A DNA stretch of 64,000 nt, taken from the NCBI GenBank assembly GCA_021208685.1, contig JAJOJJ010000027.1, positions 114,802 through 178,801 on the forward strand. The letters run 5' to 3'. The stretch comes from Saccharospirillaceae bacterium. GTDB taxonomy: Bacteria; Pseudomonadota; Gammaproteobacteria; Pseudomonadales; Oceanobacteraceae. Below are positions 52,978 to 64,000 of the stretch, piece after piece. Below the pieces are notes generated by a model. The model made no database searches and was not told where the DNA came from. It saw nothing but the letters and a program-made list of their open reading frames with translations. Position numbers and translations under genes: made by a program. How positions within the stretch are numbered: position 1 is the stretch's first letter; every line of letters begins with the position of its first letter.

Positions 52978-53091
52978 TTAACCCTGACGTTGCTTGTGCT
53001 TTGGATCTGAACAGATCACGCGCACACTACCGTTACGGCGAATAATTTTGCATTCACGGCAGATTTTTTTAACAGACGCACGTACTTTCAT
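52978..53091 (-). CDS. rpmJ: Large-subunit ribosomal protein L36 (bL36), zinc-type
   Basis: Too short for the ORF track. The 37-residue product reads [20 protein letters not shown] then [17 protein letters not shown]. It has Cys11, Cys14, Cys27 and His32, the zinc ligands of the C+ form. It is one residue shorter than E. coli L36. It follows secY by 20 bases and precedes rpsM, the usual spc-operon position. Confidence 0.96.
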   Translation of the reverse strand: MKVRASVKKICRECKIIRRNGSVRVICSDPKHKQRQG

Positions 53092-53111
53092 GACAGTCTC
53101 CTAAATCTGGC

Positions 53112-54431
53112 TCAGCGGGCTGAGCCAAAATTCTTCAGATTTGCTTTCTTCATCAGCGATTCGTACTGGTGTGACATCAGGTGCGATTGAACCTGAGCCA
53201 TGAAATCCATTACGACCACAACCACGATCAATAACGATGTGCCACCGAAGTAGAAAGGTACATCTGCAGCAACCACCAGGAACTGAGGCATCAGACACAC
53301 TGCGGCAATGTACAGCGAACCGAACAGAGTCAGGCGTCCTAAGACAGTATCAATATACTTGGCGGTCTGTATGCCCGGGCGGATACCCGGAATGAAAGCA
53401 CCAGACTTTTTCAGATTTTCGGCAACATCTTTCGGGTTGAACATCAACGCCGTATAGAAGTAGCAGAAGAAAATAATACCGGCAGCAAACAGTACGATGT
53501 ACAGCGGCTGGCTTGGTGCCAGAGCCATACTTACATCCTGAAGCCACTCCATGCCTTCACCCTGACCAAACCATGTTCCCAGCGACGCAGGGAACAACAG
53601 CAGGCTTGAAGCAAAGATCGCTGGAATTACACCGGCCATATTAAGTTTCAGCGGTAAATGACTGGTCTGTGCCGCAAACATCTGACGCCCCTGCTGACGC
53701 TTTGCATAGTTAATGGTGATGCGACGCTGGCCGCGCTCAACAAAGACTACGAAACCGATCACCACGACTGCCAGGACAGCAATAACCAGCAATACCAGAA
53801 TATTCAGGTCACCCTGACGCGCAGACTCGAAAGCCTGACCAATTGCACTCGGCAAACCAGCAACAATACCGGCGAAGATCAGGATGGAAATACCGTTACC
53901 GATACCACGCTCGGTAACCTGTTCCCCCAGCCACATCATGAACACTGCTCCTGCCACGAAGGAAGGTACAGCGGCGATGTAGAAATCAATGCCTGAAGAG
54001 AAAGTAACGCCCTGGCCGGCAAGACCGGCCGAGACGCCAAAGGCCTGAATCGTTGCAAGCAGCACGGTCCCATAACGGGTGTACTGGGTAATCTTGCGAC
54101 GACCGGCTTCGCCTTCTTTCTTCAACTGTTCCAGCTGCGGACTCACCGCCGTCAGCAATTGCATGATAATGGAAGCAGAGATATAGGGCATGATGCCCAG
54201 CGCAAGAATACTCATGCGCTCCAGTGCACCACCGGAGAACATATTGAACATCTCCAGGATAGTGCCCTGATTCTGCTCGAATAAACGTGCCAATGCTTCC
54301 GGATTAATACCTGGCACCGGGATATGGGTGCCAATCCGATATACTACAATCGCCAGGAGCACGAAGCGGATACGTGACCAGAGTTCAGTCAATCCGCTTT
54401 GCATGCCCTGTGGGAGTCCTTGCCTAGCCAT
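53112..54431 (-). CDS. secY: Preprotein translocase channel subunit SecY
   Basis: The 439-residue protein has ten membrane helices and forms the channel for exported proteins with SecE and SecG. It starts [42 protein letters not shown] and contains the plug region and [80 protein letters not shown] and [43 protein letters not shown]. Its start overlaps the rplO stop. Confidence 0.98.
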   Translation of the reverse strand: MARQGLPQGMQSGLTELWSRIRFVLLAIVVYRIGTHIPVPGINPEALARLFEQNQGTILEMFNMFSGGALERMSILALGIMPYISASIIMQLLTAVSPQLEQLKKEGEAGRRKITQYTRYGTVLLATIQAFGVSAGLAGQGVTFSSGIDFYIAAVPSFVAGAVFMMWLGEQVTERGIGNGISILIFAGIVAGLPSAIGQAFESARQGDLNILVLLVIAVLAVVVIGFVVFVERGQRRITINYAKRQQGRQMFAAQTSHLPLKLNMAGVIPAIFASSLLLFPASLGTWFGQGEGMEWLQDVSMALAPSQPLYIVLFAAGIIFFCYFYTALMFNPKDVAENLKKSGAFIPGIRPGIQTAKYIDTVLGRLTLFGSLYIAAVCLMPQFLVVAADVPFYFGGTSLLIVVVVVMDFMAQVQSHLMSHQYESLMKKANLKNFGSAR

Positions 54432-54865
54432 TAGTCTTCGACCTTTCCACCAGCTGCTTCAATAGCAGCTTTTGCGCCTTGAGTGACTTTCAGACCTTTG
54501 ATGGTCAAAGCCTTCTTGACTTCACCGGACAGAATCACGCGAGCTTCTTTAATCTTCTCGCCGATTACGTCAGCCGCTTTCAGAGCTGCCAGATCAACAA
54601 CATCGCCTTCAACCAGAGCCAGTTCGTTCAGACGGATCTCTGCAACGTACTGTGCTTTGCGTGAAGTAAAGCCAAATTTTGGCAGACGACGGTGGATTGG
54701 CATCTGACCGCCTTCAAAGCCCGGAGCCACTTTACCACCTGAGCGTGATTTCTGACCTTTGTGACCACGACCACCAGTCTTACCCAGACCAGAACCGATA
54801 CCACGGCCAACACGCTTAGGGGCAGGCTTCGAACCAGGAGCTGGGCTCAATTCGTTGAGACGCAT
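54431..54865 (-). CDS. rplO: Large-subunit ribosomal protein L15 (uL15)
   Basis: The 144-residue protein has the glycine-rich N-terminal half [64 protein letters not shown] and the C-terminal [21 protein letters not shown]. It starts immediately after rpmD and overlaps secY by one base. Confidence 0.98.
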   Translation of the reverse strand: MRLNELSPAPGSKPAPKRVGRGIGSGLGKTGGRGHKGQKSRSGGKVAPGFEGGQMPIHRRLPKFGFTSRKAQYVAEIRLNELALVEGDVVDLAALKAADVIGEKIKEARVILSGEVKKALTIKGLKVTQGAKAAIEAAGGKVED

Positions 54866-54866
54866 A

Positions 54867-55052
54867 TTACTCCCCTTCTACCTTAACCATGTATTGAACT
54901 TGGTTGATCATGCCGCGTACAGATGGAGTATCTTCCAGCTCAACGGTATGACCAATACGACGCAGACCCAGGCCTTGCATGGTTGCACGGTGCTTTGGCA
55001 GCTTGCCAATGGTGCTCCGTGTCTGGGTCACTTTTACGGTTTTCTTAGCCAT
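54867..55052 (-). CDS. rpmD: Large-subunit ribosomal protein L30 (uL30)
   Basis: The 61-residue protein reads [58 protein letters not shown], the complete short bacterial L30. It sits between rpsE and rplO. Confidence 0.97.
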   Translation of the reverse strand: MAKKTVKVTQTRSTIGKLPKHRATMQGLGLRRIGHTVELEDTPSVRGMINQVQYMVKVEGE

Positions 55053-55058
55053 AACGTA

Positions 55059-55568
55059 TTACCCCAGGATCTCTTCTACGGACTTACCGCGCTTGGCTGC
55101 TACTTCTTCCGGAGACTTCATTTGTGCCAGACCATTGAAGGTTGCACGAACGACGTTTACCGGGTTGGTAGAGCCATAGCACTTAGCCAATACGTTTTTA
55201 ACACCAACCATTTCCAGAACGGCGCGCATTGCACCACCGGCGATAATGCCGGTACCTTCAGAAGCAGGCTGCATGTAAATCTGTGCACCAGAGTGACGGG
55301 CACGGACAGGATACTGCAGAGTGTTGCCGTCCAGCTGAACGGTGACCATGTTGCGCTTAGCCTGTTCCATCGCCTTTTGAATTGCCAGAGGCACTTCACG
55401 GGACTTACCACGACCAAAACCAACACGACCATTGCCGTCGCCAACCACAGTCAGAGCGGTGAAGGCGAAAATACGACCACCTTTTACCACTTTGGCTACG
55501 CGGTTAACCTGAACCAGCTTTTCTTGCAGTTCACTTTCGTTACGTTCTACACGTTCATTATTTGCCAT
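55059..55568 (-). CDS. rpsE: Small-subunit ribosomal protein S5 (uS5)
   Basis: The 169-residue protein has [61 protein letters not shown], the double-stranded-RNA-binding-like N-terminal domain with GxGKxxEVP. It then has [34 protein letters not shown]. It takes part in decoding fidelity. Confidence 0.98.
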   Translation of the reverse strand: MANNERVERNESELQEKLVQVNRVAKVVKGGRIFAFTALTVVGDGNGRVGFGRGKSREVPLAIQKAMEQAKRNMVTVQLDGNTLQYPVRARHSGAQIYMQPASEGTGIIAGGAMRAVLEMVGVKNVLAKCYGSTNPVNVVRATFNGLAQMKSPEEVAAKRGKSVEEILG

Positions 55569-55579
55569 GATCTTTACCC

Positions 55580-55930
55580 TTAGAATTCCAGGCCGCTTTC
55601 ACGAGCCGCGTCAGCCAGAGCTTTAACACGACCATGGTATTTAAAACCGGAACGATCGAACGCAACTTTAGTGATACCAGCGGCTTTCGCACGCTCAGCA
55701 ATCAACTGACCAACTTTGGTCGCTGCATTAACGTTACCAGTAATGTCACTACGCAGATCCGCTTCAACGGTTGAAGCTGTCGCCAAGACGGTAGCGCCAT
55801 TGGCAGAGATGATCTGTGCGTAAATGTGTCTGGGCGTACGATGAACGCACAGACGAACCGCGCTTTTCTCACGGATGTTCATCCGTGTTTTGGTGGCACG
55901 GCGTAAACGAGCTTTTTTCTTCTCATTCAT
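55580..55930 (-). CDS. rplR: Large-subunit ribosomal protein L18 (uL18)
   Basis: The 116-residue protein starts [41 protein letters not shown] and ends [26 protein letters not shown], the conserved 5S rRNA-binding fold. It lies 10 bases after rplF and 11 before rpsE. Confidence 0.98.
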   Translation of the reverse strand: MNEKKKARLRRATKTRMNIREKSAVRLCVHRTPRHIYAQIISANGATVLATASTVEADLRSDITGNVNAATKVGQLIAERAKAAGITKVAFDRSGFKYHGRVKALADAARESGLEF

Positions 55931-55940
55931 GGCCTAGACC

Positions 55941-56474
55941 TTACTTTTTCTTGGCTTCTTTACGACGCACATTTTCATCAGCATAGCGAACACCCTTACC
56001 TTTATAAGGTTCTGGTGGACGGTAGCCACGGATCTCAGCAGCAACCTGACCTACTTTCTGCTTATCAATACCTTTGATAACCACTTCGGTCTGGCTTGGC
56101 GTCTCGACAGAAATGCCTTCCGGCAGTTCATAGTCGATTGGGTGAGAGAAGCCCAGGGTCAAATTTAATGAATTGCCGGATGCTTTGGCACGATAACCAA
56201 CACCCTGCAGAATCAGTTTCTTTTCAAAACCAACATTCACACCGGTAACCATGTTGTTTACCAGGGCACGGAAAGTACCGGCCAGAGCGTTGGCTTGCTT
56301 GTCACCAGTTTTAGGGGCGAAGGTGAGTACGTTTTCTTCCTGTTTGATTTCAACAGAAGAATGTACGTCCAGCTCAAGCTGGCCTTGCTTGCCTTTGATG
56401 GCGATTTTGTCTGCAGCCAGTTTAACTTCTACACCGGCTGGGATTTGTACAGGAGCTTTTGCTACGCGAGACAT
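55941..56474 (-). CDS. rplF: Large-subunit ribosomal protein L6 (uL6)
   Basis: The 177-residue protein has two similar halves ([38 protein letters not shown] and [37 protein letters not shown]). It ends [34 protein letters not shown], the 23S-binding C-terminus. Confidence 0.98.
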   Translation of the reverse strand: MSRVAKAPVQIPAGVEVKLAADKIAIKGKQGQLELDVHSSVEIKQEENVLTFAPKTGDKQANALAGTFRALVNNMVTGVNVGFEKKLILQGVGYRAKASGNSLNLTLGFSHPIDYELPEGISVETPSQTEVVIKGIDKQKVGQVAAEIRGYRPPEPYKGKGVRYADENVRRKEAKKK

Positions 56475-56485
56475 CGTAATTCCCC

Positions 56486-56878
56486 TTAGAATACGGTCGC
56501 AATAACTTCACCGCCCACGCCCGCAGCACGAGCAGCGCGATCAGTCATAACGCCTTTAGAGGTGGATACGATAGCCACACCCAGACCTGCTTCAACTTTA
56601 GGCAGATCTGCGGTGCCACGATACTGACGCAGACCAGGGCGGCTAACGCGCTGGATACGTTCAATAACTGGCTTACCTTCGTAGTATTTCAGGTCGATGG
56701 TCATGGTCGGTTTAACCGCTTCATCGATAGAAAAACTGTTGATGTAACCTTCAGCTTCGAGAACCTGGGCTACAGACTTCTTAATTTTTGAAGACGGCAT
56801 GCTTACATTCTTATGACCAGCTTGCTGGGCATTACGAATGCGGGTGAACATATCCGCCAACGTATCTTGCATACTCAT
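56486..56878 (-). CDS. rpsH: Small-subunit ribosomal protein S8 (uS8)
   Basis: The 130-residue protein starts [40 protein letters not shown] and ends [28 protein letters not shown]. In E. coli S8 is the translational repressor of the spc operon (family knowledge). The M-S-M start matches E. coli. Confidence 0.98.
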   Translation of the reverse strand: MSMQDTLADMFTRIRNAQQAGHKNVSMPSSKIKKSVAQVLEAEGYINSFSIDEAVKPTMTIDLKYYEGKPVIERIQRVSRPGLRQYRGTADLPKVEAGLGVAIVSTSKGVMTDRAARAAGVGGEVIATVF

Positions 56879-56938
56879 TAATAGTTACCTCTGTTGTACA
56901 GCGCCCCCCTTCCGGTTCTACCCGAAAGAGGGAATTGC

Positions 56939-57244
56939 TTACCAACTAGCTTTTTTCAGGCCTGGCACATTACCCTTCATGCCTTCTTCGCGCAACTTAA
57001 TACGTGAAAGCTTGAATTTGCGGTATACACCGTGTGGACGACCAGTCATTTGACAACGACGCTGCAAACGGCTCGCAGATGAATCGCGAGGCAGTTTTTG
57101 CAGAGCTTGTTGTGCATTCCAACGCTCTTCGTCAGAAGAGTTAACGTTGCTCACGATCGCTTTCAGTTCAGCGCGCTTGGCGGCAAACTTGGCAACCAGT
57201 GCTTCACGCTTCAGTTCACGATTCTTCATGCTAATCTTAGCCAT
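56939..57244 (-). CDS. rpsN: Small-subunit ribosomal protein S14 (uS14), zinc-free type
   Basis: The 101-residue protein ([31 protein letters not shown]...RQLPRDSS region...[38 protein letters not shown]) has a single cysteine and no CxxC pairs. It is the long zinc-independent form usual in gammaproteobacteria. Confidence 0.97.
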   Translation of the reverse strand: MAKISMKNRELKREALVAKFAAKRAELKAIVSNVNSSDEERWNAQQALQKLPRDSSASRLQRRCQMTGRPHGVYRKFKLSRIKLREEGMKGNVPGLKKASW

Positions 57245-57254
57245 GCTTAACTCC

Positions 57255-57794
57255 TTAGTTACGGAACGGGAACTGCAGCGCTTTCAGCAGAGCGCGGCCT
57301 TCTTCGTTGGTTTTTGCGGTAGTTGTGATGGTCACATCCATGCCACGAACCTTGTCTACTTTATCGTATTCAATTTCCGGGAAGATGATCTGTTCCTTCA
57401 CACCCATGCTGTAGTTACCGCGACCATCGAAAGATTTAGGGTTGATACCACGGAAGTCACGAACTCGTGGCAGAGCCACGTCGATCAGACGATCCATGAA
57501 TTCCCACATACGCTCACGACGCAGGGTAACTTTACAGCCAATCGGCCAGCCTTCACGCAGTTTAAAAGCTGCGACTGACTTGCGTGCCTTGGTGACAACA
57601 ACTTTCTGACCACTGATGGCTTCCATTTCGGCCACCGCGTTGTCCAGCAGTTTTTTGTCGCCCAGTGCTTCACCAACACCCATATTCAGGGTGATCTTGG
57701 TGACTTTAGGCACTTCCATAATATTTTTGTAACCAAACTCTTCTTGCAGCTTGGCTACTACTTCGTTTTTATACAGTTCTTGTAAACGTGACAT
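57255..57794 (-). CDS. rplE: Large-subunit ribosomal protein L5 (uL5)
   Basis: The 179-residue protein starts [57 protein letters not shown] and ends [34 protein letters not shown]. The ATG at 57794 gives exactly the usual 179 residues; the ORF-track start at 57812 adds six. It binds 5S rRNA and the P-site tRNA. Confidence 0.98.
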   Translation of the reverse strand: MSRLQELYKNEVVAKLQEEFGYKNIMEVPKVTKITLNMGVGEALGDKKLLDNAVAEMEAISGQKVVVTKARKSVAAFKLREGWPIGCKVTLRRERMWEFMDRLIDVALPRVRDFRGINPKSFDGRGNYSMGVKEQIIFPEIEYDKVDKVRGMDVTITTTAKTNEEGRALLKALQFPFRN

Positions 57795-57812
57795 AGTAGT
57801 ATCCAACTCCAA

Positions 57813-58127
57813 TTAGGCGTCGACTTGTTCGCCTGTGGATTTGAAGATACGTACCTTGCTTTCACCTTCAACTTTGAAGCCAATGCGGTCAGCTTTTCCA
57901 GTTTTCGGGTTCCAGATTGCAACGTTGGAAACCTGAATACCGGTTTCTTTCTCAACGATGCCACCTGGCTGCTGCAGGTACGGGTTTGGTTTCTGGTGTT
58001 TTTTCACCACGTTAATGCCTGATACCAGCACCCGGCCATCCTGCAGAACTTTCTGCACTTTGCCACGTTTGCCTTTATCTTTACCGGCAATAACAACTAC
58101 TTCGTCATTTTTGCGAATCTTTAACAT
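57813..58127 (-). CDS. rplX: Large-subunit ribosomal protein L24 (uL24)
   Basis: The 104-residue protein has the KOW motif in [49 protein letters not shown] and initiates 50S assembly in E. coli. Located between rplN and rplE. Confidence 0.98.
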   Translation of the reverse strand: MLKIRKNDEVVVIAGKDKGKRGKVQKVLQDGRVLVSGINVVKKHQKPNPYLQQPGGIVEKETGIQVSNVAIWNPKTGKADRIGFKVEGESKVRIFKSTGEQVDA

Positions 58128-58142
58128 ATCGAGTCCCCTCCC

Positions 58143-58511
58143 TTAGAGCACTTCTGGTGCCAGGGAAATGATTTTCATGAACTGCTCAGAGCGCAGCTCA
58201 CGAGTCACAGGGCCAAAGATACGCGTACCGATTGGCGCCAATGAAGCATTCAGCAGAACGGCAGAGTTTACATCAAAACGGATAATAGATCCGTCCGGAC
58301 GACGCACACCTTTACGGGTACGCACTACCACGGCGTTCATTACCTGACCTTTTTTCACTTTTCCGCGAGGAATTGCTTCCTTAACGGATACTTTAATCAA
58401 ATCACCGATACCGGCATAACGACGATGAGAACCGCCCAGTACTTTGATGCACTGTACGCGCTTCGCGCCGCTGTTGTCGGCAACGTCGAGCATTGATTGA
58501 GTTTGAATCAT
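58143..58511 (-). CDS. rplN: Large-subunit ribosomal protein L14 (uL14)
   Basis: The 122-residue protein [55 protein letters not shown] matches the invariant bacterial L14, ending [14 protein letters not shown]. It is the first gene of the spc group. Confidence 0.98.
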   Translation of the reverse strand: MIQTQSMLDVADNSGAKRVQCIKVLGGSHRRYAGIGDLIKVSVKEAIPRGKVKKGQVMNAVVVRTRKGVRRPDGSIIRFDVNSAVLLNASLAPIGTRIFGPVTRELRSEQFMKIISLAPEVL

Positions 58512-58543
58512 GCCTCTCGCTCCTAACTAACTGCGCCCGGTCT

Positions 58544-58810
58544 TCAGACCTTGGCGGCGCGCTCGTCGATATTTACCAGCGCCCAGGTCTTGTTTTTAGA
58601 CATTGGGCGTGACTCTTTTACTGTAACGATATCGCCAATCTGGCATTCGTTATTTTCATCGTGGGCCATCACTTTAGTAGAGCGTTTCACGAACTTTTTG
58701 TAGATCGGATGCTTTACAAAGCGTTCAACCAGAACAGTGACGGACTTATCCATCTTGTTGCTCACGACACGACCACTCAGGGTACGAACGGTTTTTGTGT
58801 TCTCAGTCAT
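58544..58810 (-). CDS. rpsQ: Small-subunit ribosomal protein S17 (uS17)
   Basis: The 88-residue protein has the OB fold with [70 protein letters not shown]. It begins two bases after the rpmC stop and ends the S10 group. Confidence 0.98.
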   Translation of the reverse strand: MTENTKTVRTLSGRVVSNKMDKSVTVLVERFVKHPIYKKFVKRSTKVMAHDENNECQIGDIVTVKESRPMSKNKTWALVNIDERAAKV

Positions 58811-58812
58811 GA

Positions 58813-59004
58813 TTATTCACCTGCCTTGCTAGCCAGCACGGTTTTTACGCGAGCGATATCACGACGGGTCTGGCCGATCAGATGAGTCTGACCCAGCTGA
58901 CCTGTCGCTTTCTGCATACGCAGCTTGAATTGATCGCTCAACAGTTCTTCCAGCTGAGATTGCAGCTCAGCCACTGATTTATTGTTCAGTTCACTTGCTT
59001 TCAT
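58813..59004 (-). CDS. rpmC: Large-subunit ribosomal protein L29 (uL29)
   Basis: The 63-residue protein starts [37 protein letters not shown] and ends [16 protein letters not shown] at 59004 overlaps the rplP stop (ATGA); the ORF-track start at 59007 is a GTG one codon earlier. It sits at the exit tunnel where trigger factor and SRP dock. Confidence 0.97.
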   Translation of the reverse strand: MKASELNNKSVAELQSQLEELLSDQFKLRMQKATGQLGQTHLIGQTRRDIARVKTVLASKAGE

Positions 59005-59417
59005 CACAGCACCGTCCGTTTAACAAATGCGGTTTCAAAAGGCAGTTTCGCAGCAGCCAGAGCAAAGGCTTCACGAGCCAGCTCTTCGGGTACGCCTTCG
59101 ATTTCGTAAAGAACGCGACCTGGCTGGATCTGACAAACCCAGTATTCAACGTTACCCTTACCTTTACCCATACGAACCTCAAGAGGTTTCGCGGTAACAG
59201 GCTTATCCGGGAAAACGCGGATCCAGATTTTACCACCACGCTTAACTTTACGAGTCAACGCACGACGTGCTGCCTCAATCTGACGAGAAGTCAGACGACC
59301 ACGTCCAGTAGCCTTCAGAGCGTACTCACCGAAGCTCACTTTGGAGCCACGGATCGCCAAACCGCGGTTGCGGCCGGTCTGAACTTTACGGAACTTTGTA
59401 CGTTTTGGTAACAACAT
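59004..59417 (-). CDS. rplP: Large-subunit ribosomal protein L16 (uL16)
   Basis: The 137-residue protein [88 protein letters not shown] is complete and ends [17 protein letters not shown]. It contacts the A-site tRNA region. Confidence 0.98.
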   Translation of the reverse strand: MLLPKRTKFRKVQTGRNRGLAIRGSKVSFGEYALKATGRGRLTSRQIEAARRALTRKVKRGGKIWIRVFPDKPVTAKPLEVRMGKGKGNVEYWVCQIQPGRVLYEIEGVPEELAREAFALAAAKLPFETAFVKRTVL

Positions 59418-59429
59418 AACTAATTCCCC

Positions 59430-60119
59430 TTACGAACGACCGGTTTTCTTTTTGCCCTGGTTCTTAGCGCGGTCGCGTACCTCTTGGATACCACCGAGGA
59501 TCTCGCCTTTGAAGATCCAGACCTTAACGCCAATAACACCATAGGTTGTGTGTGCTTCGTATGTTGCGTAGTCGATATCTGCACGCAGTGTGTGCAGAGG
59601 AACACGACCTTCGCGGTACCACTCGGAACGAGCGATTTCAGCACCACCCAGACGGCCACTCACTTGGATCTTGATACCTTCGGCACCACCACGCATTGCA
59701 TTCTGCACAGCACGCTTCATCGCGCGACGGAACATCACGCGACGCTCCAGCTGACTTGCAACACTCTGGGCTACCAGCTTGGCATCCAGATCCGGTTTAC
59801 GAACTTCTTCGATATTGATGTGTACCGGGATACCCATCAGATCGCTGAGATCTTTACGCAGAACTTCTACGTCTTCACCTTTTTTACCAATCACGATGCC
59901 TGGACGGGCAGTATGAATGGTTACTTTGGCGTTTTGCGCTGGACGCTCGATGACGACCTTGCTCACTGAAGCCTTTTCGAGGCGCTTTTCGATCAGGGAT
60001 CGAACAGCAATGTCAGTCAGCAGGTTGTCGGCGTACTTATCCTTACCGGCATACCAGATCGAGTTATGATCTTTAGTGATACCTAAACGGATACCGGTTG
60101 GATGAACTTTCTGACCCAT
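59430..60119 (-). CDS. rpsC: Small-subunit ribosomal protein S3 (uS3)
   Basis: The 229-residue protein starts [31 protein letters not shown] and has the KH domain [23 protein letters not shown] and the S3 C-terminal domain. The ATG at 60119 gives the universal MGQKVHP start; the ORF-track start at 60164 adds 15 residues that overlap rplV. Confidence 0.98.
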   Translation of the reverse strand: MGQKVHPTGIRLGITKDHNSIWYAGKDKYADNLLTDIAVRSLIEKRLEKASVSKVVIERPAQNAKVTIHTARPGIVIGKKGEDVEVLRKDLSDLMGIPVHINIEEVRKPDLDAKLVAQSVASQLERRVMFRRAMKRAVQNAMRGGAEGIKIQVSGRLGGAEIARSEWYREGRVPLHTLRADIDYATYEAHTTYGVIGVKVWIFKGEILGGIQEVRDRAKNQGKKKTGRS

Positions 60120-60130
60120 CTGACCAACTC

Positions 60131-60466
60131 CTATTTTTCTGAAACTTTCACAGTGATGTGACAAGTGCGTTTGCAGATGCGATCGGCACGGCCTTTCGCA
60201 CGCGGCATAATGCGCTTCATTGTCATACCTTCGTCAACGAACACGGTAGAAACCTTGAGTTCGTCTACGTCGGCACCGTCGTTGTGCTCAGCGTTGGCGA
60301 TGGCAGATTCCAGTACTTTCTTGATGATGTCTGAGCCTTTCTTACCTGAGAAGGTAAGAATGTTCAGTGCTTCATCAATTTTCTTGCCGCGGATCTGATC
60401 CGCAACCAGACGTGCTTTCTGTGCAGACAAGCGAGCACCACGTAATACAGCGGCTACTTCAGACAT
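60131..60466 (-). CDS. rplV: Large-subunit ribosomal protein L22 (uL22)
   Basis: The 111-residue protein has [70 protein letters not shown]. It ends with the tunnel hairpin [24 protein letters not shown], which lines the exit tunnel and carries macrolide-related positions. Confidence 0.98.
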   Translation of the reverse strand: MSEVAAVLRGARLSAQKARLVADQIRGKKIDEALNILTFSGKKGSDIIKKVLESAIANAEHNDGADVDELKVSTVFVDEGMTMKRIMPRAKGRADRICKRTCHITVKVSEK

Positions 60467-60479
60467 GTTTCACCCCTTA

Positions 60480-60755
60480 TTAACGTTTGGCTTTCTTATC
60501 CGCCACATGACCCTTGTAAGTACGGGTCAGCGCGAATTCGCCGAGTTTATGTCCTACCATGTCTTCAGTTACGAAAACCGGCATGTGTTGTTTGCCGTTA
60601 TGAACAGCGATTGTCAGCCCCACGAAATCTGGAAAGATTGTGGAGCGGCGAGACCAGGTCTTGATCGGACGTTTGTCGTTCTTCTCAAGAGCAGCCTCTA
60701 CCTTCTTCATCAAGTGATGGTCAATAAATGGACCTTTTTTCAATGAACGTGGCAC
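60480..60755 (-). CDS. rpsS: Small-subunit ribosomal protein S19 (uS19)
   Basis: The 91-residue protein [83 protein letters not shown] is the complete family member. It follows rplB by 17 bases and lies in the S10 group. Confidence 0.98.
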   Translation of the reverse strand: MPRSLKKGPFIDHHLMKKVEAALEKNDKRPIKTWSRRSTIFPDFVGLTIAVHNGKQHMPVFVTEDMVGHKLGEFALTRTYKGHVADKKAKR

Positions 60756-60772
60756 AGTTCTATCCTCTCTAA

Positions 60773-61600
60773 TTATTTCGCAGAACGACGACGTACGATA
60801 AGTTTATCGGTACGCTTATTCTTACGAGTCTTGTAGCCCTTGGTTGGAACGCCCCATGGAGTAACAGGATGACGACCACCAGAGGTACGACCTTCACCAC
60901 CACCGTGTGGGTGATCAACAGGGTTCATTACCACACCGCGAACGGTAGGACGAACACCGCGCCAGCGCGAAGCACCCGCTTTACCCAGTTCACGCAGAGC
61001 GTGCTCATTGTTGCCAACTTCACCGATAGTGGCACGACAATCAGACAGAATCTTGCGCATTTCACCAGAGCGCAGACGCAGGGTGCAGTATGCACCTTCA
61101 CGCGCAACCAGCTGAGCAGAGGTACCTGCAGAACGCGCAATCTGACCACCCTTACCAGGTTTCAGTTCTACGTTGTGAACAACACTACCAACCGGCACGT
61201 TGCGCAGAGACATCGCGCTACCTGCTTTGATTGGTGCATCTTCACCAGACACAATCGCATCACCAGTATTCAGGCCTTTAGGGGCCAGAATGTAACGACG
61301 CTCGCCGTCGGCATACTTCAGCAGTGCAATGTTAGCGCTGCGGTTTGGATCGTATTCCAGACGTTCTACAACAGCCGGGATACCATCTTTGTCACGTTTG
61401 AAGTCGATCAGGCGATAATGCTGCTTATGACCACCACCAATGTGACGGGTAGTAATGTGACCGTTATTGTTACGACCACCGCTTTTTGACTTCTTCTCAA
61501 CCAGAGCTGCGAAAGGCTTGCCTTTGTGCAGTTCGTTGTTGACGACTTTCACCAGATGGCGACGGCCAGGAGAAGTCGGTTTAGTTTTCACCAATGCCAT
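60773..61600 (-). CDS. rplB: Large-subunit ribosomal protein L2 (uL2)
   Basis: The 275-residue protein has [68 protein letters not shown]. It ends with the peptidyl-transferase-near block [48 protein letters not shown]. Confidence 0.98.
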   Translation of the reverse strand: MALVKTKPTSPGRRHLVKVVNNELHKGKPFAALVEKKSKSGGRNNNGHITTRHIGGGHKQHYRLIDFKRDKDGIPAVVERLEYDPNRSANIALLKYADGERRYILAPKGLNTGDAIVSGEDAPIKAGSAMSLRNVPVGSVVHNVELKPGKGGQIARSAGTSAQLVAREGAYCTLRLRSGEMRKILSDCRATIGEVGNNEHALRELGKAGASRWRGVRPTVRGVVMNPVDHPHGGGEGRTSGGRHPVTPWGVPTKGYKTRKNKRTDKLIVRRRSAK

Positions 61601-61612
61601 GACTTAAACCCC

Positions 61613-61909
61613 TTATTCCGCGTCTGCGAAGTCGATGTCCTGACCTTCAGCCAGGCGAACGTATGCTTTACGCACATCGTTACGTTTGCCTGTACCGCGA
61701 GCAGTACGCTTGGTTTTACCTTTGATGTTGACGGTCTGTACGGAGTCAACTTTCACTTCGAACAGAGCTTCAACTGCCTTTTTGATTTCAGGCTTGGTGG
61801 CATCCGGAGCAACACGGAAAACATATTGGCCGTGTTTTTCAGCAACCAGAGTTGCCTTCTCGGAAATATGCGGAGCTACCAGCACCTTATAGATACGTTC
61901 ACGGTTCAT
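61613..61909 (-). CDS. rplW: Large-subunit ribosomal protein L23 (uL23)
   Basis: The 98-residue protein starts [69 protein letters not shown]. It forms the exit-tunnel docking site. It overlaps the rplD stop by four bases. Confidence 0.98.
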   Translation of the reverse strand: MNRERIYKVLVAPHISEKATLVAEKHGQYVFRVAPDATKPEIKKAVEALFEVKVDSVQTVNIKGKTKRTARGTGKRNDVRKAYVRLAEGQDIDFADAE

Positions 61910-62508
61910 GCGTAGGCCTCCTCAAGTTTCTTCAGGGCGGGCACAGTCACCAGTACCTTTTCAAAAGCAATCAGGCTTACAGGATCGATAGCTGAAGCTT
62001 CGGTAATACCAACATGAGGAACGTTACGGGCAGCCAGGTACAGCTTCTCGTCGATCTCATCGGCAACGATCAGGACATTGCTCAGATCCATCTCTTTCAG
62101 CTTGGCAACGAATTCTTTGGTCTTGTGGGACTCCACAGCGAAAGAATCAGCAACAACCAGGCGCTCCTGACGGACCAGCTCAGACAAGATGGACTGCATC
62201 GCCGCGCGATACATTTTCTTGTTTACTTTTTGCTCGTAGTTGCGTGGTTTGGCAGCGAACGTTACACCACCTGAACGCCAGATCGGGCTGTTAGAAGTAC
62301 CGGAACGGGCACGGCCTGTTCCCTTCTGACGCCAAGGCTTGATACCACCACCGCTTACTTCAGAGCGGGTTTTCTGTGCTTTGGTACCCTGACGGCCACC
62401 GGCCATGTAGGCGGTAACGATCTGATGAACCAGAGCTTCATTGAATTCACGACCAAAAGCAGCTTCAGAAACAGCTACTGCGGCACCAGTGTTAGTTTTC
62501 AGTTCCAT
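61906..62508 (-). CDS. rplD: Large-subunit ribosomal protein L4 (uL4)
   Basis: The 200-residue protein has the extended loop [64 protein letters not shown] and the globular end. In E. coli L4 autoregulates the S10 operon by transcription and translation attenuation; an equivalent leader is not evident here. Confidence 0.98.
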   Translation of the reverse strand: MELKTNTGAAVAVSEAAFGREFNEALVHQIVTAYMAGGRQGTKAQKTRSEVSGGGIKPWRQKGTGRARSGTSNSPIWRSGGVTFAAKPRNYEQKVNKKMYRAAMQSILSELVRQERLVVADSFAVESHKTKEFVAKLKEMDLSNVLIVADEIDEKLYLAARNVPHVGITEASAIDPVSLIAFEKVLVTVPALKKLEEAYA

Positions 62509-62511
62509 TGC

Positions 62512-63144
62512 TTACCCCTTAGCCTTAACAGCTGGTTTAACAATCACATCGGAACCAGTAGCACCTGGCACAGCACCTTTGATCAGCAGCAGATTGTTTT
62601 CTGCGTCCACACGAACGACTTCCAGATTCTGAGTAGTAACCTGTTCAGCACCCATGTGACCTGCCATCTTTTTGCCCTTCCACACACGACCAGGAGTCTG
62701 ACACTGACCGATAGAACCAGGAGCACGATGGGACAGGGAGTTACCGTGGGTAGCATCCTGAGTACGGAAATTCCAGCGCTTAACGCCACCCTGGAAGCCT
62801 TTACCCTTAGATGAACCAGTCACGTCAACTTTCTGACCAGCTTCGAATTGCGCAACAGTCAGCTCATCGCCATTGGCCAGAGCTTCTTCGGTGCGGAATT
62901 CCAGTACGCCGCGACCTGCCTGCACGTTTGCTTTCGCAAAGTGGCCTGCCTCAGCTTTTGTTGTGCGAGAAGCTTTCTTCTCACCAAATGTAACCTGCAG
63001 AGCACTGTAGCCGTCAGTTTCAACGGTTTTCACTTGTGCAACACGGTTAGGTGTTACGTGAACTACAGTAACAGCAACAGATTGACCTTCTTCGGTAAAG
63101 ATACGAGTCATGCCCGCTTTCTTACCGACAATACCAATTGCCAT
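62512..63144 (-). CDS. rplC: Large-subunit ribosomal protein L3 (uL3)
   Basis: The 210-residue protein begins [69 protein letters not shown]. It has the long loop [53 protein letters not shown]. It sits 96 bases after rpsJ. Confidence 0.98.
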   Translation of the reverse strand: MAIGIVGKKAGMTRIFTEEGQSVAVTVVHVTPNRVAQVKTVETDGYSALQVTFGEKKASRTTKAEAGHFAKANVQAGRGVLEFRTEEALANGDELTVAQFEAGQKVDVTGSSKGKGFQGGVKRWNFRTQDATHGNSLSHRAPGSIGQCQTPGRVWKGKKMAGHMGAEQVTTQNLEVVRVDAENNLLLIKGAVPGATGSDVIVKPAVKAKG

Positions 63145-63240
63145 TTTCTAATTACCTCTCGTGTACGGGGCTGTTACCCACTATGGCCGCCTAACAGTAG
63201 GCGTTACACAGAGCACTGTGTATGGTTAAACCCAGCCGGA

Positions 63241-63567
<327 letters not shown>

Positions 63568-63610
63568 TTATGTGCAAGAGCTCACTTTCCCCCGGATTAA
63601 GGGGACGCGA

Positions 63611-63639
63611 ATTGTATGCGGCTGTACAAAAAGTGTCAA
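63611..63639 (-). promoter_or_regulatory. Consensus sigma-70 promoter of the S10 operon
   Basis: On the minus strand, TTGACA (63639-63634) and TACAAT (63616-63611) are separated by exactly 17 bases. The -35 is perfect and the -10 differs by one base from TATAAT. It lies about 60 bases before the rpsJ start codon, downstream of the tuf terminator. Confidence 0.85.
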
Positions 63640-63701
63640 CCACGGAATATCAACCAACCCTTAAAGCCGGAAAAGCAAACGACCAACAGAATTCAGGCCA
63701 C

Positions 63702-63727
63702 AAAAAAGCCCGCACAATGCGGGCTTT
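63702..63727 (-). terminator. Rho-independent terminator after tuf
   Basis: AAAGCCCGCA and TGCGGGCTTT form a 10-bp stem with a 3-base loop (63705-63727), followed on the minus strand by a T-run. It separates tuf from the S10 operon promoter. Confidence 0.9.
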
Positions 63728-63761
63728 CAGGCTGATGATCAGAATGATCAGAGCACCAGAA

Positions 63762-64000
63762 TCACTCGATGATCTTGGCTACAACGCCTGCACCAACAGT
63801 ACGACCGCCTTCACGGATCGCAAAACGCAGACCTTCATCCATCGCAATCGGTGCGATCAGAGTGATGGTCAGTTTAACGTTGTCACCTGGCATTACCATT
63901 TCAACGCCTTCTGGCAGTTCAACGGCACCGGTCACGTCTGTGGTACGGAAGTAGAACTGTGGACGGTAACCTTTGAAGAATGGCGTGTGACGACCACCTT
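63762..64000 (-). CDS. tuf: Translation elongation factor EF-Tu, C-terminal part (runs off the window)
   Basis: The visible last 78 codons encode [70 protein letters not shown] and TGA. This is domain III of EF-Tu, which carries aminoacyl-tRNA to the ribosome as a GTP complex. The gene continues past base 64000. Its place directly before rpsJ is the standard str-to-S10 junction. Whether a second tuf copy exists elsewhere cannot be told. Confidence 0.97.
   Translation of the reverse strand, partial: GGRHTPFFKGYRPQFYFRTTDVTGAVELPEGVEMVMPGDNVKLTITLIAPIAMDEGLRFAIREGGRTVGAGVVAKIIE

Noticed and set aside
54855-55583. 242-residue plus-strand ORF across rpmD-rpsE
   Set aside because: Antisense to highly conserved ribosomal genes; it cannot be a real gene of that length there.

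Overview
The window is a chromosomal segment of a gammaproteobacterium. The complete S10-spc-alpha ribosomal operon run with tuf upstream, the ybbA/ybbP/tesA trio, cpxRA, cydAB-cydX-ybgE and the LipA/Lif lipase pair all fit Gammaproteobacteria. The TRAP transporter, HD-GYP and GGDEF/EAL proteins, a secreted nuclease and the lipase suggest a marine or aquatic heterotroph of the Oceanospirillales type. That placement is inference; no species is named. No phage, CRISPR, tRNA or rRNA gene was seen.

Layout. 1-790: end of a CheW-like gene and pgpA. 800-8195: a minus-strand heme-uptake operon (TonB-dependent receptor, HmuY-like lipoprotein, HmuS, HmuT, HmuU, HmuV) behind Fur-like sites. 8250-13040: two small unknown genes, a 166-bp MITE-like inverted-repeat element, a secreted TPR protein, a YegS-type lipid kinase, an unknown gene behind a perfect Fur-type palindrome, and a stand-alone CZB protein. 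13130-17730: a secreted nuclease with a sorting tail, an orphan solute-binding protein, and a CobW-family metallochaperone GTPase behind a Zur-like palindrome. 17748-25261: ybbP-ybbA, tesA, a GGDEF-EAL protein and an inositol-phosphatase-family protein. 25238-28534: lipase foldase and lipase, then a nitronate monooxygenase family protein. 28634-34493: a small secreted protein, cpxA-cpxR, ComFB-like, CBS, HD-GYP and DksA-like proteins, and a potassium channel. 34624-39477: cydP-cydA-cydB-cydX-ybgE followed on the same strand by rhodanese, a Tll0287-like cytochrome and OsmC. 39781-41145: a divergent sigma-54 activator. 41358-45080: a large PilZ-DUF1631-degenerate GGDEF/EAL protein. 45179-48779: a TatT-type TRAP transporter operon. 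48976-49881: an alpha/beta hydrolase. 49953-63558: rplQ back to rpsJ on the minus strand. 63762-64000: the C-terminal end of tuf.

How it fits together. Three metal or heme modules carry matching operator-like sequences: Fur-like for heme uptake and for the unknown 158-residue gene, and Zur-like for the CobW protein. The most notable regulatory reading is the cyd locus. A sigma-54 promoter matching the consensus core lies on the strand reading into cydP, and a 21-bp dyad that could be an activator site sits about 105 bp upstream of it. That dyad lies just before the start codon of the divergent sigma-54 activator, whose PAS domain is rich in cysteine. This suggests sigma-54 and redox control of cytochrome bd. 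Several proteins suggest active cyclic-di-GMP signalling.
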